Below, piece by piece: positions 25,667 through 35,219 of a stretch of DNA of 64,000 nt. The notes under the pieces are model-generated. The model did not search any database. It saw nothing but the letters and a program-made list of their open reading frames with translations, and was not told the DNA's origin. A program made the position numbers and the translations under genes. Source of the stretch: Anaerocolumna sp. AGMB13025 (GTDB lineage Bacteria; Bacillota; Clostridia; Lachnospirales; Lachnospiraceae); contig NZ_CP121445.1 of assembly GCF_029689925.1 (NCBI RefSeq), positions 6,444,501 to 6,508,500 on the forward strand, in the 5' to 3' direction. Within the stretch, counting starts at the first letter, position 1. Every line of letters starts with the position of its first letter.

Positions 25667-26461
25667 TTATGCTTGATTTTGTATTTCTATTAAGTGCTTC
25701 AAAAACTTATAAGTAATTTGCATAGAGTTTTCAGAAACATACTTTATATTATCTTTTGTACCATTATGAGTTGTTTCAACAAATGTCGGTGGCCTAAGAC
25801 CCTCTACAGTCGAAGGATCTTTGCCATCCATTTCACATTCTATTATAGCCAATATTAACGGGACATCTTCACTTGGAACAATTCCTATGGATAAATTAGG
25901 AATGTCTACATTTTCAAAACTCCTGTCATCGGAACCTGGTGTTTTATTTATTAATTGTACCAGGTGCTGTTCTAATATTTCCTTCGTAATAAATTGAAAT
26001 ATACTATTTGCCAGATTTTTTACAGGACCAAGCATAATAGTATTGCCAAAACCACAGGTATCAACATTAATAGCACCTAAAATATTATCCTTGCCTATAT
26101 TTTCTATGTATTGTTCACTGCCTCTGTCTTCATATTCTTCCCTGTCAAAAAAAACAACATCGTAACGATATATTAGTTTTACATTTTGCATAAATTGTGC
26201 CAATTTTATTAATACTGCAACACCAGAGGAATTATCATTCGCCGCTGTGCTTCCATCAAAATTATCATAATGTGCCGATAAAACAAACCTTTTTACTCCC
26301 CATGTCCTGTTAACTGGAACGACTATATTTTTCACATAGTGATTTCTAAATTTAACATCACAAATATCATATTTTAAATTATAATTCTCCAATATTTTTA
26401 GTAAATTATTAAAACGCTCGTTTTTATTACTCTTTGCCAAAATTTTAACATGATTCAACAT
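25667..26461 (-). CDS. M28 family zinc exopeptidase-like protein
   Basis: The roughly 264-residue protein carries SAHYDNFDGSTAANDNSSG (zinc ligands His and Asp), DREEYEDRGSEQY (Glu-Glu) and a late His in VETTHNGTKDN. No signal peptide is present, so it is predicted cytoplasmic. The start is uncertain: ATG 26461 lies 5 bp after the stop codon of the GNAT gene and could be coupled to it; ATG 26482 overlaps that gene. Confidence 0.8.
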   Translation of the reverse strand: MLNHVKILAKSNKNERFNNLLKILENYNLKYDICDVKFRNHYVKNIVVPVNRTWGVKRFVLSAHYDNFDGSTAANDNSSGVAVLIKLAQFMQNVKLIYRYDVVFFDREEYEDRGSEQYIENIGKDNILGAINVDTCGFGNTIMLGPVKNLANSIFQFITKEILEQHLVQLINKTPGSDDRSFENVDIPNLSIGIVPSEDVPLILAIIECEMDGKDPSTVEGLRPPTFVETTHNGTKDNIKYVSENSMQITYKFLKHLIEIQNQA

Positions 26462-26466
26462 ACAAT

Positions 26467-27018
26467 TTACTCTGGTTTCCATTCGTTTTTTAATATTCTA
26501 TATTCCACTCTATCCTTCAATTTCCCATCATGCCAGACGTATGATTTGAATTCAGCTTCTTTTATCATTCCGCCTTTTATCATGACTTTTTCAGAACCAA
26601 TGTTATCTTTTATGCAGCCGCAGGAAATTCGAAACACTCCATCTTCTTCAAATGCAAAACGGATCAGTTCCTTGAGGGCTTCCGTGGTATATCCTCTGCC
26701 CCAAAACTTCTGCCTTATAAAATAACCCATCCCAACCAGTTTGCCTAATGGAGTAGTTTTTTCTACTGTATAACCGATTTCACCGATATGTTCCCGCGAA
26801 TCTTTATCTTCTATTCGTAAGAAGTATAGTTTTCGATTCATTTTATCAATTTCATTTATAGTAGTTTGAAGGTTTATTTTTGATTCTTCAAGGGTGTTAG
26901 TTGCAATATCCTGCAAATAATACATGCCAGTCTTGTCACTAAAAAGAGCATGATGGGTTAGCAGGTCTTCCTCACAATGGTCTCTAATAATTGTCCGTTC
27001 TGTCTGTAACTGTACCAC
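26467..27018 (-). CDS. GNAT family acetyltransferase (RimJ/RimL type)
   Basis: The 183-residue protein starts VQLQTERTIIRDHCEEDL and contains GMGYFIRQKFWGRGYTTEAL, the acetyl-CoA loop of the RimJ/RimL group. A GTG at 27018 with GAGG upstream is the likely start. The stop codon overlaps or touches the start of the M28-like gene. Confidence 0.86.
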   Translation of the reverse strand: MVQLQTERTIIRDHCEEDLLTHHALFSDKTGMYYLQDIATNTLEESKINLQTTINEIDKMNRKLYFLRIEDKDSREHIGEIGYTVEKTTPLGKLVGMGYFIRQKFWGRGYTTEALKELIRFAFEEDGVFRISCGCIKDNIGSEKVMIKGGMIKEAEFKSYVWHDGKLKDRVEYRILKNEWKPE

Positions 27019-27060
27019 TTTATTTACCTCATATCTGTATTTTCTTCGAGAAACCTTCGC

Positions 27061-27591
27061 TTATAACTTAATGTTGTCTATCCAGTACCGGTTAATCTCT
27101 ATTCCATCTTCATCAAAGGTTTGATTTTCTAAAACCCCGTTATTATGCAAAATCACCTTTTGGGATGGGATATTATCGGAATCACAGGTTACAAGGACCT
27201 TAGAAACTCCCATTTCTGCTAATTCTTTTAAAGCTAATTGCAGAATTAGATTTCCATATCCCCTTCCCCGATATTCCGGGCATATACCATATCCAATATG
27301 ACCGCCATCAATGATATTCGTATGATTTAAATAGTGTCTTAAGGATACTGCTCCTAAAATCGCTCCTTCGCTGTTCTTAAGAAAAAATAATGTTTGGGGT
27401 ACTTCCTCTCCTATGTTAATACCATTACTGCAATTCTCAATATACAAGAGCCATTCTGAGAAGTTACCTGTAAAACTTCTTAAGAGTCCCGGGTTCATTC
27501 TGCCGCCAAATGATTGCCACTTGTCAGTTAAAAGTTTTACTGCCTCCTCATCGGATTTCAGGGGTTTTACCAAGTAATACTGTTCTGTCAA
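27061..27591 (-). CDS. GNAT family N-acetyltransferase
   Basis: The 176-residue protein has an acetyl-CoA loop IGYGICPEYRGRGYGNLIL and C-terminal strand LVTCDSDNIPSQKVI. The start is a TTG at 27591, preceded by GGAAGGAG at good distance. It is 42 bp from the next GNAT gene but clearly different in sequence, so this is not a recent tandem duplication. Confidence 0.86.
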   Translation of the reverse strand: MTEQYYLVKPLKSDEEAVKLLTDKWQSFGGRMNPGLLRSFTGNFSEWLLYIENCSNGINIGEEVPQTLFFLKNSEGAILGAVSLRHYLNHTNIIDGGHIGYGICPEYRGRGYGNLILQLALKELAEMGVSKVLVTCDSDNIPSQKVILHNNGVLENQTFDEDGIEINRYWIDNIKL

Positions 27592-27750
27592 TTTTTTCTC
27601 CTTCCAGGTATATCAATAATTTGTCTTTTAGGGACCGCATAGTATATCCGGTCAGAAACTTTGATGCTTTTTCATTACCCATTGGAATGGTAGAAAATCC
27701 ATCCTCACAGGAACATAGCAATTGCCATAACTATATCAAACAAGCTGAAA
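27525..27750 (-). pseudogene. Possible gene remnant in front of the GNAT gene
   Basis: A minus-strand frame of about 60 codons without start or ribosome binding site reads QLLCSCEDGF, then STIPMGNEKASKFLTGYT and SLKDKLLIYLEG, protein-like sequence running into the first codons of the GNAT gene in another frame. I do not recognise the family. It may be the C-terminal end of a gene lost from the array. Confidence 0.35.
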
Positions 27751-27800
27751 TACATCATCGTAATATTTACCCTCTTGCGTATCCAAGACCACTCACCTTC

Positions 27801-28571
27801 CTACAGTTTTCTTGCCTTAAAACATACTGAAAGCGGAAGCATTCTTGCCTTTTTCGCCTTATCGCTATCATCTTCAAAAGATTCCATGATTTTTTTATCA
27901 GTTTCCTCAATCATCTGTTCAACAACAAAGCCTGCCCTTGCTAATGCATTTATGTAGGTTGATATTTTACGGTTACATAGAACAATCTCGCTGTCATGGA
28001 CCGGCATAGTAAAATACGATTCATCAAAATAACTCTTCTGAAAAGTCAATTGATTGTTCTCGATTACTTCTTTTCGTTCCTCACAGGACCACGCCACACA
28101 AAGATTCAACGTATGATGCCAGCTAAATATAAATATCCCATCTTTTTTTAAATAGGAGGCTATTTTGTTAAAGGTTCCTTGCAAATCTGTGGTCCATCCA
28201 ATGCCATAGATGGAATATACATAATCAAAATAATTGCTTGGGATATCGAGGTCTGATTCCATGGGACCACATAGAAATTTGGCTGTATAACCATTTTCTT
28301 TCAAATATGCTTTTGCATTTTCAATTTGTTTATGAGATAAATCCACCCCCCATAATTCAGAAGCATTTCTATCTGCATTGTATTTTAAAGAATGACCGCT
28401 ACCGCAACATACTTCTAACATTTTTTTGCCGGATACATCCCCAAATAAATGCAAGTCATCTTCTGTTACAAATTTCACCCCATATTCCGGAAGTGCTGTA
28501 GTTCCAAACCAAAAATCCGCATTGGTATCCCAATAGGTTTTATTATTTTGTATAATATCATTGTTTTCCAT
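27801..28571 (-). CDS. Class I SAM-dependent methyltransferase
   Basis: The 256-residue protein carries MLEVCCGSGHSLKY (motif I), then VDLSHKQIENAKAYL and DYVYSIYGIGW; Ile/Val-rich strands and a lower domain typical of small-molecule methyltransferases follow. The ATG has a GGGGGAT-type site about 11 bp upstream. The substrate is unknown. Confidence 0.88.
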   Translation of the reverse strand: MENNDIIQNNKTYWDTNADFWFGTTALPEYGVKFVTEDDLHLFGDVSGKKMLEVCCGSGHSLKYNADRNASELWGVDLSHKQIENAKAYLKENGYTAKFLCGPMESDLDIPSNYFDYVYSIYGIGWTTDLQGTFNKIASYLKKDGIFIFSWHHTLNLCVAWSCEERKEVIENNQLTFQKSYFDESYFTMPVHDSEIVLCNRKISTYINALARAGFVVEQMIEETDKKIMESFEDDSDKAKKARMLPLSVCFKARKL

Positions 28572-28735
28572 GTTGATAGTTATCCCCCACTAATTTTTAT
28601 TTCCCTGTTAATCAACACTAATCCTTGTGTGTTTCTCACTCTGTTACTCTAATATCCCTAAAAGCTTTTTGCCTAATGAAGCTATCCATTTTGACAAAAT
28701 CCTAATTCATCAAGATAGATCCAGACATCTATTTC

Positions 28736-29161
28736 CTATAACAGCCCAAAATGTTCGCTTTCCATTACCGTTTTCATTTGACATAAACAAAAAGGATGTC
28801 CGGCGGGGTCAAACATGACTCTCCAATCATCAGAAAATTGATCCTCTGCAATAACTGCCCCACACTGGATTGCATGACTAACTGCTTTTTCTAAATCATT
28901 CACCGCGAAGTCCAGATGTGCCATTTGCTGTTGAGAATCCGGCTTCTCCGGCCACACTGGCAGTTTGTACTCTGGGTTTTTTTGAAATAGTATACTGGGA
29001 TAGGTGCCTTGAAAGGTTCCCGGAGCATATACACATGCCCAGTCTTCCTCCATAAGCATTACTTCCCAATTAAGCAATGCCCCATAAAATTTGGCTAATT
29101 CATGAGAGTCTTTGCAGTCCATGGTAAAGGAATACATTTTGATTTTCAATTCATGATCCAT
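28736..29161 (-). CDS. VOC family protein (glyoxalase-like domain)
   Basis: The 141-residue protein begins with the second type of VOC start (KIKMYSFTMDCKDSHELAKFY) and ends WRVMFDPAGHPFCLC, with the conserved D-P-x-G-H-P-F/C end. GGAGG precedes the ATG. Single-domain VOC proteins of this group include bleomycin- and fosfomycin-type resistance proteins as well as many of unknown role. Confidence 0.87.
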   Translation of the reverse strand: MDHELKIKMYSFTMDCKDSHELAKFYGALLNWEVMLMEEDWACVYAPGTFQGTYPSILFQKNPEYKLPVWPEKPDSQQQMAHLDFAVNDLEKAVSHAIQCGAVIAEDQFSDDWRVMFDPAGHPFCLCQMKTVMESEHFGLL

Positions 29162-29454
29162 TCAATCATACCTCCTATTATAAATAATAATTTATTTCAT
29201 AATTTCATAATTGCCATTTTTATATTTAACTCTATTGCTATAAGCGCTGTACCTTTGAACGTTAATATTTTTATACAGTTATTCTGTAAATACTTGAGTG
29301 AGTAATCTACTTGCATTTTGTTTTAATTAATCTTGTTATTCATTACGGCTTTCTCTGTATTATTAGATGGATTAAGCGATTAAACGTTTCTATCGTTTAT
29401 ATTCCTTTCGGTAGTTCCTGAATAGCCTTTTAGTATTGTACTATTATATCCTTT

Positions 29455-29515
29455 GTTTATTTTTCTTTTATTTATTTTTCTTTTGTTTATTATTTCTTTT
29501 GTTTATTATAACAAA
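29455..29515. repeat. Short T-rich tandem repeat
   Basis: Near-copies of TTTTCTTTTGTTTATTAT follow one another about three or four times. The stretch lies in the 1042-bp gene-free region 29162-30203, which otherwise holds only the decayed nucleotidyltransferase gene and a small inverted repeat (GGCTGTCC/GGACAGCC, 30125-30148). Confidence 0.6.
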
Positions 29516-29659
29516 TAAAAATAGATAAATAAACATAAATTACCAATAAACACGGACTGGCAGTACATTTTCAGTTTCGACAAATTATGGTGTTAAGTTT
29601 GAAAAAAATATAGTTGCTATAAGAGAATATCTGATATTCTTATTAAGATGTAAGAAATT

Positions 29660-30050
29660 TATAATTATTTATGATCAAACATATATCAAGATTTATGCCT
29701 ACGGTTGAGGTATCCTTAAGAGGGGTGTTTGTTATGGCACTCTGGGGAATTGATGTTGCTCCAAAGGATATCAATATTATTTTCCCTAACTTTTCTGATT
29801 TTGGTATTTTGATAAAGTTAGGAATCATTTTTACGAAATGGCTATAAAACCAATTGAACGATGTGATACTGGTTATGAGTAGACTTGGGGATGTTTTCAT
29901 AGAAGCCTTATCGGAAATGTATTTCAGAATAAAGAATTAGAGCTAAACGATATGAGTACGTTAGGAAAAGTCATGTACAACGGGATGGAAGTATAAGCGC
30001 CGAGTCTTGAAATGCTTTAAAAAGATAATGATAACTTTAATCGGTAAGAA
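29660..30050 (+). pseudogene. Decayed nucleotidyltransferase-like gene
   Basis: Three plus-strand frames carry successive protein-like pieces: LRGVFVMALWGIDVAPKDI and INIIFPNFSDFG, then DKVRNHFYEMAIKPIERC after a frame change, then MSRLGDVFIEAL, then GKVMYNGMEV, a TAA, APSLEML and a further stop. The order and spacing suggest one ancestral protein of the nucleotidyltransferase type broken by at least two frameshifts and several nonsense codons. It is the only recognisable plus-strand gene in the array region. Confidence 0.65.
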
Positions 30051-30203
30051 TGTGTGAAAACATTTGGGATAAAATAAAGCAGAGCACCCATGAATAAACT
30101 ATCTTTCAAGATTGTTTAGTAATGGCTGTCCTGAAGAATGGACAGCCTACTGCACTCCAATATCAGACCCGTTACCTGTCTGGAGATACGCATTTGTATA
30201 GAT

Positions 30204-30968
30204 TTATATGTATTCACCGATAAGTCCAGCGATACTGTCAAAGGCTTTTCTCGCCTTGGCAATGACCTCTGGTCTTCCGGAATTCACACTGAATCCGTCA
30301 AATTCCAGAATCATGTCCAAATCATTAAAATTATCTCCAATAACCAGTACCTTCTCTTTCGGAACTTCCTTTAAATTCATGTAACAAAGTAATCCTGTGG
30401 CTTTATTCACTCCTATCGGAACGATATCAATACAAACGCCATTTTGGAAGGCGGTTACCTTGTCACCAAATAGTTCGTTGATTTGTCTAGTACATTGATT
30501 CGCCTGCTCTTCTTTCTCATACTGGGTACTCAGCTGGGTAAAGTACGTAATCTCCTTCAAATCCTCCACTAAAATTTTAGTAAATTCAGGACCTGGTTTA
30601 CTATCTGCCTTCTCACTAATCCAATAATTGGCTTCTTGGTCAAGCTCTATTCGACCGATTGATGCATGAAAACCTCCAGATTCTAAAATTAATGAAACCA
30701 GCGAAGGGAGAATTGCACCGTCTGCAGTTTTCTGTTCCACCGGCTTCGCTTCATTTTCATAAATCAAACCACCGTTGTTACATATCAGATAATCAAATTC
30801 TACCTGATGGCGTTCCAGTTCTGCCTTAATACCGCAGTAGCCACGACCGGTATTGACTCCGAATAGATTACCCTCTTTTCTCCATGCCGCAATTGCAGCC
30901 TTGTCCTTGTCTGATACAGTACCATGCTGCGTTAAAGTACCGTCAAAATCGCTTGATAAAATATACAT
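30204..30968 (-). CDS. HAD-IIB (Cof-type) phosphatase
   Basis: The 254-residue protein has DFDGTLTQHG (motif I, nucleophile Asp), KATGLLCYMNL with the motif III Lys, and VIGDNFNDLDMI (motif IV). The cap is inserted in the IIB position, as in YxeH/YwpJ-type sugar or pyridoxal phosphatases. GAGGTGATTAC precedes the ATG at 30968; an ATG at 30995 is in frame but unlikely. Confidence 0.9.
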   Translation of the reverse strand: MYILSSDFDGTLTQHGTVSDKDKAAIAAWRKEGNLFGVNTGRGYCGIKAELERHQVEFDYLICNNGGLIYENEAKPVEQKTADGAILPSLVSLILESGGFHASIGRIELDQEANYWISEKADSKPGPEFTKILVEDLKEITYFTQLSTQYEKEEQANQCTRQINELFGDKVTAFQNGVCIDIVPIGVNKATGLLCYMNLKEVPKEKVLVIGDNFNDLDMILEFDGFSVNSGRPEVIAKARKAFDSIAGLIGEYI

Positions 30969-31062
30969 GTAATCACCTCGGTGATATTCTATCATATCTT
31001 TTTTGAAAAAGATAGTTTGGGATAAAATTCGTTAATAATCATTGCGATGTTACAATACCTTT

Positions 31063-31863
31063 TCAGTATGCTCCTCTTACATATTTTAAATAAAAAAGTT
31101 CATTTGCCTTTTGGGTAAATAAAGAGGGAGTCCACTTTATATTAGTAGCAAAATCATTGGCAGTAATAGCAGCAAGCAGATAATCTCGCAATGGGAGCCT
31201 GTCCTTTACCTTCACAGGATGTAATCCGTCTCGAGTTACTAGTTCGTCTGCAAACATTTTCCTCACATCGAAATATAACCTGACACCAGGGGTATAGATG
31301 GTATTTGGATCAATGCAGACACTTCCAATGTTATGGGAATTTACTACAAGTTCACCACAACCGTCAAGTACGTCCAGCATAATATAATCCGAATAATCTT
31401 TTGGTTCATTCATTGGTTTTAATCCAATTTCATTTACCGCTCTATTATTTTCCTTTAATAAATTAGGAGATAACAATGCTCCATCTTGCTTAATTGATTC
31501 CCAGGCGGACAGTGTTGTACTGTGTACCATATAATTCTCGTCAGAACTTCGGTATCTAACCTGATGTGGTGTTTTATTAAAAAGCTCAATAATGTCTTCT
31601 GCCTTCATACCAATGTTAACTTTTAATATCACATTTCTTTGATAGGATAATTCGTAATTTAAAAAGTCAAACAATCGTATATAATTTTTGTCAGCATCAG
31701 GTGAAAATCTAATCACATGCAGATTAGTCCCCGGATAGACGTTAGTAAAATAGGATACGTCTGAATCGTATAGAAAGGCTGACCAATTCTCATCATATAA
31801 GCCTTTGGCTGTAAATGGGTTGCTTTTCGTAGGATTCCAATTAGAATCTGCTATATATATCAA
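31063..31863 (-). CDS. Hypothetical protein with ADP-ribosyltransferase-like segment
   Basis: The 266-residue protein starts at a TTG (31863) with a strong GAGGTGAT upstream. The centre reads YMVHSTTLSAWESIKQDGAL followed by LSPNLLK, similar in pattern to the H-x-T...W-x-x-I...G-L block of KptA/Tpt1- and DarT-like ADP-ribosyltransferase folds, and a later SVCIDPNTIYTPGVRLYFD strand. No catalytic Glu can be fixed by eye. The family assignment is an inference only. Confidence 0.6.
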   Translation of the reverse strand: MIYIADSNWNPTKSNPFTAKGLYDENWSAFLYDSDVSYFTNVYPGTNLHVIRFSPDADKNYIRLFDFLNYELSYQRNVILKVNIGMKAEDIIELFNKTPHQVRYRSSDENYMVHSTTLSAWESIKQDGALLSPNLLKENNRAVNEIGLKPMNEPKDYSDYIMLDVLDGCGELVVNSHNIGSVCIDPNTIYTPGVRLYFDVRKMFADELVTRDGLHPVKVKDRLPLRDYLLAAITANDFATNIKWTPSLFTQKANELFYLKYVRGAY

Positions 31864-31975
31864 ACTATCACCTCAAATCAACATGCTTACTAATAATTAT
31901 AGTACCGTATAAAGGAAATCCTCTTGTCTTTTTTAGAGATTGGATACACTTATTACTTTTAATAAGTAGAACCTT

Positions 31976-32656
31976 TTACACATTACAACTATGAAGTCCA
32001 TCTTCCTTTAAAATTGCTTCAATATAATAATGTACTCTATTTTGTTTGCTTCCGCCAAAAAAACAGTTATTAACATGTTTAATTTGAACGATGTCAAAAT
32101 TACATAAGAAATCTAAGATATCATTTAATTCAACATAATAATGAGGTACATCCTTTTCAGGACCATCTGTTTTCATAATTGTATTACTATCAACAACTGG
32201 AAAACCGGCTTCCTTATATGCCTGGTCTTCTTTTGAGCATAGTGTAAAGTAAATGTTCCCACCAGGCTTTAATACTCGTTCTATTTCCTTTAAGATTACC
32301 AAAAAACCTGCCGTATCCGTATGAGAAATAACATGGTATGACCAAACGCAATCAAACTCATTCGCTTTAAAGGGAAGTTGATTCATATCACATACTTTAG
32401 TCACTATTTCAAGACCAACTTTATTCTTCCAATCGTTTAGATAATTGATACCCTCCTGGGATAAGTCGGCTGCCGTTACATCAAAACCTTCCTTTGCAAA
32501 TAAAATAGAATGCCTTCCCAGTCCGCACCCCAAATCAAGAATTGTTTTTTTACCTTCTCTCTTCCATTTGTTTGCATAGTAATAACTCTCTTCACATGGA
32601 TTTGTCCATAATACTTCATTTGCTTCTTTCCAATTCCATCCTTTTGGTTTCACCAT
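31976..32656 (-). CDS. Class I SAM-dependent methyltransferase
   Basis: The 226-residue protein carries ILDLGCGLGRHSILFA (motif I), VTAADLSQEGI (motif II) and VLKPGGNIYFTL, a typical small-molecule methyltransferase without targeting sequence. GGGAGG precedes the ATG. Substrate unknown. Confidence 0.9.
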   Translation of the reverse strand: MVKPKGWNWKEANEVLWTNPCEESYYYANKWKREGKKTILDLGCGLGRHSILFAKEGFDVTAADLSQEGINYLNDWKNKVGLEIVTKVCDMNQLPFKANEFDCVWSYHVISHTDTAGFLVILKEIERVLKPGGNIYFTLCSKEDQAYKEAGFPVVDSNTIMKTDGPEKDVPHYYVELNDILDFLCNFDIVQIKHVNNCFFGGSKQNRVHYYIEAILKEDGLHSCNV

Positions 32657-32686
32657 TATTAGGTCCTCCCTTTGAAAATTGCTAAC

Positions 32687-33361
32687 CTACAAATCCAAAA
32701 TTTTCAGCACATCCAACGGTCTTTCCATTTGCAAGAAGTCTTTTATACGCTTTACGGGCTGAGTAGTTCCTTCCTGCAAATACCAGGCAGCTTGAACTGC
32801 TTTCATCCCTAGTTTTCTGGCAGTCTCTAACTCATAGCTGCCTCCATCTCCAACATACATGCATTCTTCTGGCTTCACCGATAAGTGATTCATACATCTG
32901 ATAAATATATCCTCATCCGGCTTTTGAATCCCTTGCTCATAAGAAAGATAAACTGCATCAAAATAAGGAAATAGTTCACTTTTTCGGATTACGTATGCTT
33001 CCTCCGAAAAACAGTTACTTATTAATCCGATTAAGAAACCCTCATTTTTTAGCGCTGAAAGCATTGGAACAATTTCAGGATGTAAATGCCTGAAACACTC
33101 TTCCTTTGCTGCGATCCGTTTATCTGTAATTTTCTTTCGCAGTGTTTCGGAATAACAATGATTCTCTCTAAGTATTCTCTCCACCACTTCCTCCAAGGTT
33201 AATTTCCCTATCGTTCGTTCCTCTTCGGTGGGGCGCCAAAGTAATTGAAACTTATCTTCTGGAATTCCTGCGTCCTCCGCCATCTGTGCACCAAAATACA
33301 GGGGACTATTATAATGTGTGATTAATGTTTCAAACATGTCAAAAATTACAGCTCGTGTCAT
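32687..33361 (-). CDS. HAD family phosphatase (subfamily IA)
   Basis: The 224-residue protein has AVIFDMFETLITHY (motif I, with the nucleophile Asp), GLISNCFSEE (motif II), QKPDEDIFIRC (motif III Lys) and YVGDGGSYELETARKLG (motif IV). The ATG at 33361 is preceded by AAGGA; a TTG at 33379 is in frame. It may dephosphorylate sugar phosphates or other small metabolites. Confidence 0.9.
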   Translation of the reverse strand: MTRAVIFDMFETLITHYNSPLYFGAQMAEDAGIPEDKFQLLWRPTEEERTIGKLTLEEVVERILRENHCYSETLRKKITDKRIAAKEECFRHLHPEIVPMLSALKNEGFLIGLISNCFSEEAYVIRKSELFPYFDAVYLSYEQGIQKPDEDIFIRCMNHLSVKPEECMYVGDGGSYELETARKLGMKAVQAAWYLQEGTTQPVKRIKDFLQMERPLDVLKILDL

Positions 33362-33417
33362 TGTTTTTCCTTCCTGCAATTACTTTTGTATGTAAAAATC
33401 CAATCTACGATTTAAGA

Positions 33418-33744
33418 TTACCAACGCTTCATATTTTTTTGATGTTTATCTACATATATCTTTTCTAGTTCTTCAGGTGTTATAGAATAACACAGCATTA
33501 CATCATTCAAATACATAAAAACATCACAAATTTCTTCTATAAAATGATTTCGTATTTTTTCATCCTTTACAATTTTTTCGTCTCCATCCTTTTTAATAAT
33601 ATCGGCTGCTTCTCCAGCTTCAATTATCATCCAGAGCAACGTTTCCCTTCCCTTTTCCGGAGATAATCCACCCCATTTATCGATATATTTTTCTTGTAGT
33701 TCCGCCTGTATTGCCTGCATGTCTTTGAAACCAAAATCACTCAT
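33418..33744 (-). CDS. MazG-like nucleotide pyrophosphohydrolase
   Basis: The 108-residue protein has the MazG-type helical core: WMIIEAGEAADIIKK (E-x-x-E/D), then FIEEICDVFMYLNDVML (E-x-x-D). Small MazG proteins hydrolyse non-standard or damaged nucleoside triphosphates. GGAGG places the start at ATG 33744. Confidence 0.87.
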   Translation of the reverse strand: MSDFGFKDMQAIQAELQEKYIDKWGGLSPEKGRETLLWMIIEAGEAADIIKKDGDEKIVKDEKIRNHFIEEICDVFMYLNDVMLCYSITPEELEKIYVDKHQKNMKRW

Positions 33745-33863
33745 TATTTTAGCCTCCATCTTAGTATAAAAATCCGTTATGACTTTATGTGCAGCCTGTA
33801 ATTTAAGATTAAAAGTAAAGAAACCCTTTGACCATTATTCCCTGAAGGAAATTAATCGCTGAA

Positions 33864-34499
33864 TTACTTTGCTTTTTTCTTAAGCAACTGCGTAGCAAAA
33901 ATTGAAATTATTAAATACAGCAACACTACAATAACCTCAAAAGCAAAATCAGTGTATGGTCGAGGGTACAGCCTTATTACCATATTCATAAGTAATCTGA
34001 TGGGAAAATATGCTGCTAGCCAAAAAGTAACAATATAGAACTTGAAATAGTATTTTTTAGCGCTCTCTGGTTCAGGTGTGATTTTATGATAACCAAACCC
34101 GAAGCCAACTGCTAACGTAATACTAAGCATGGTTCCAGCCAAAGAAAAAATCGCGCTTTGGATGACAAAGCAAGCAATCAATTGCTGTATTAAAATCACC
34201 AAATTCAGACCTATTAGAACAATAAATGCTAATTGCCGATTGGCTTCGGTCTTTCTTATAGTTTCGGTTTCATTCACAATAGGTATAGAATGTTCGCTTT
34301 CATAATCATCGTTTAATAAGAAATCGGTAGTAACACCAAAGAGCTTACTCAACTGCAACACATTTGGTGTATCCGGCTGAGCAGTCCCCATTTCCCAGCG
34401 AGAGACCGCCTGTCTGGTAACCTTTAGCTTATCAGCTAAATCCTCTTGTGACATACCATTCGTCTTTCTAAGGTTTAATATTTTATCTGCTAATTTCAT
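33864..34499 (-). CDS. XRE family regulator with C-terminal membrane domain
   Basis: Residues 1-65 form a Cro/C1-type HTH (MSQEDLADKLKVTRQAVSRWE), joined by a hydrophilic linker to four predicted membrane helices (about 90-205). Membrane-linked XRE regulators of this kind are common in Clostridia. GAGGAGG precedes the ATG. The target is unknown; no obvious partner lies beside it. Confidence 0.88.
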   Translation of the reverse strand: MKLADKILNLRKTNGMSQEDLADKLKVTRQAVSRWEMGTAQPDTPNVLQLSKLFGVTTDFLLNDDYESEHSIPIVNETETIRKTEANRQLAFIVLIGLNLVILIQQLIACFVIQSAIFSLAGTMLSITLAVGFGFGYHKITPEPESAKKYYFKFYIVTFWLAAYFPIRLLMNMVIRLYPRPYTDFAFEVIVVLLYLIISIFATQLLKKKAK

Positions 34500-34646
34500 C
34501 TGAAATCCTCCTCATAATTTGGTGATTTCATTGTAGTAAAGAACTCCTTCTCTTGCCACCACATCAACTTTGCATTTCCGCAACTTGACTTTACATTTAC
34601 TTTTCTGTTTGTTTATATAGTTTTGTTTTCCAATAATAGCTTTAGG

Positions 34647-35216
34647 TTAACCGAAGACTTCAAAAGTAAACTTGCATGGCTTCTCACCGTTAGTATTAAG
34701 TGGGGATGAATTGATTTCTTTCAATTTCAGTTTTACTCCCAAGGCGTTTTGATAATGATATAAAAAGTGTCCTGCACAGCAGCCGCAATAGGTTGGTGAG
34801 ATGGAAAAAGGTTGTTTTACTTTTTTAATCGAACCACAGGAACAAGTGGTCTTACCTTTATGTACGCCATTTTGATAACCCTCTAGAGTAATTGTAAAGG
34901 TGCCATCTTCATTCAGACAAGGCGACATCATATATTGAATAGTTGACATCAAGGCAAGTTTTTCAGCAAAAGGTTTGTCTCCGTGTTCCAGAGCAAAAGC
35001 CTTACAGTCCCGATCACGCTGACCGCTCTTGCAGCAGCCTTGTTTTTGCATAATCGACAGACATTGCTCCTTAGTAAGCAACTGATCCATTTTGTCAATC
35101 AGAGCAGTAATATTATGCGGATTATTGCAGTCCGCTTCAAAGTCCATTTGTTCCATTATGTTATCATTTATTTTCTGCTTTTTCATGGTGTCTCTTATCT
35201 TTTTTAAAGTCGGCAT
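34647..35216 (-). CDS. Cysteine-rich hypothetical protein
   Basis: The 189-residue protein has about ten cysteines in a metal-site-like pattern, including QGCCKSGQRDRDC, TTCSCGSIKK and YCGCCAGHF. A family of this type (I recall DUF6144, unverified) exists in Clostridia, without known function. GGAGGA precedes the ATG, and the HIT gene's stop codon lies 3 bp upstream, so the two are likely cotranscribed with the nucleotidyltransferase gene. Confidence 0.75.
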   Translation of the reverse strand: MPTLKKIRDTMKKQKINDNIMEQMDFEADCNNPHNITALIDKMDQLLTKEQCLSIMQKQGCCKSGQRDRDCKAFALEHGDKPFAEKLALMSTIQYMMSPCLNEDGTFTITLEGYQNGVHKGKTTCSCGSIKKVKQPFSISPTYCGCCAGHFLYHYQNALGVKLKLKEINSSPLNTNGEKPCKFTFEVFG

Positions 35217-35219
35217 TTT

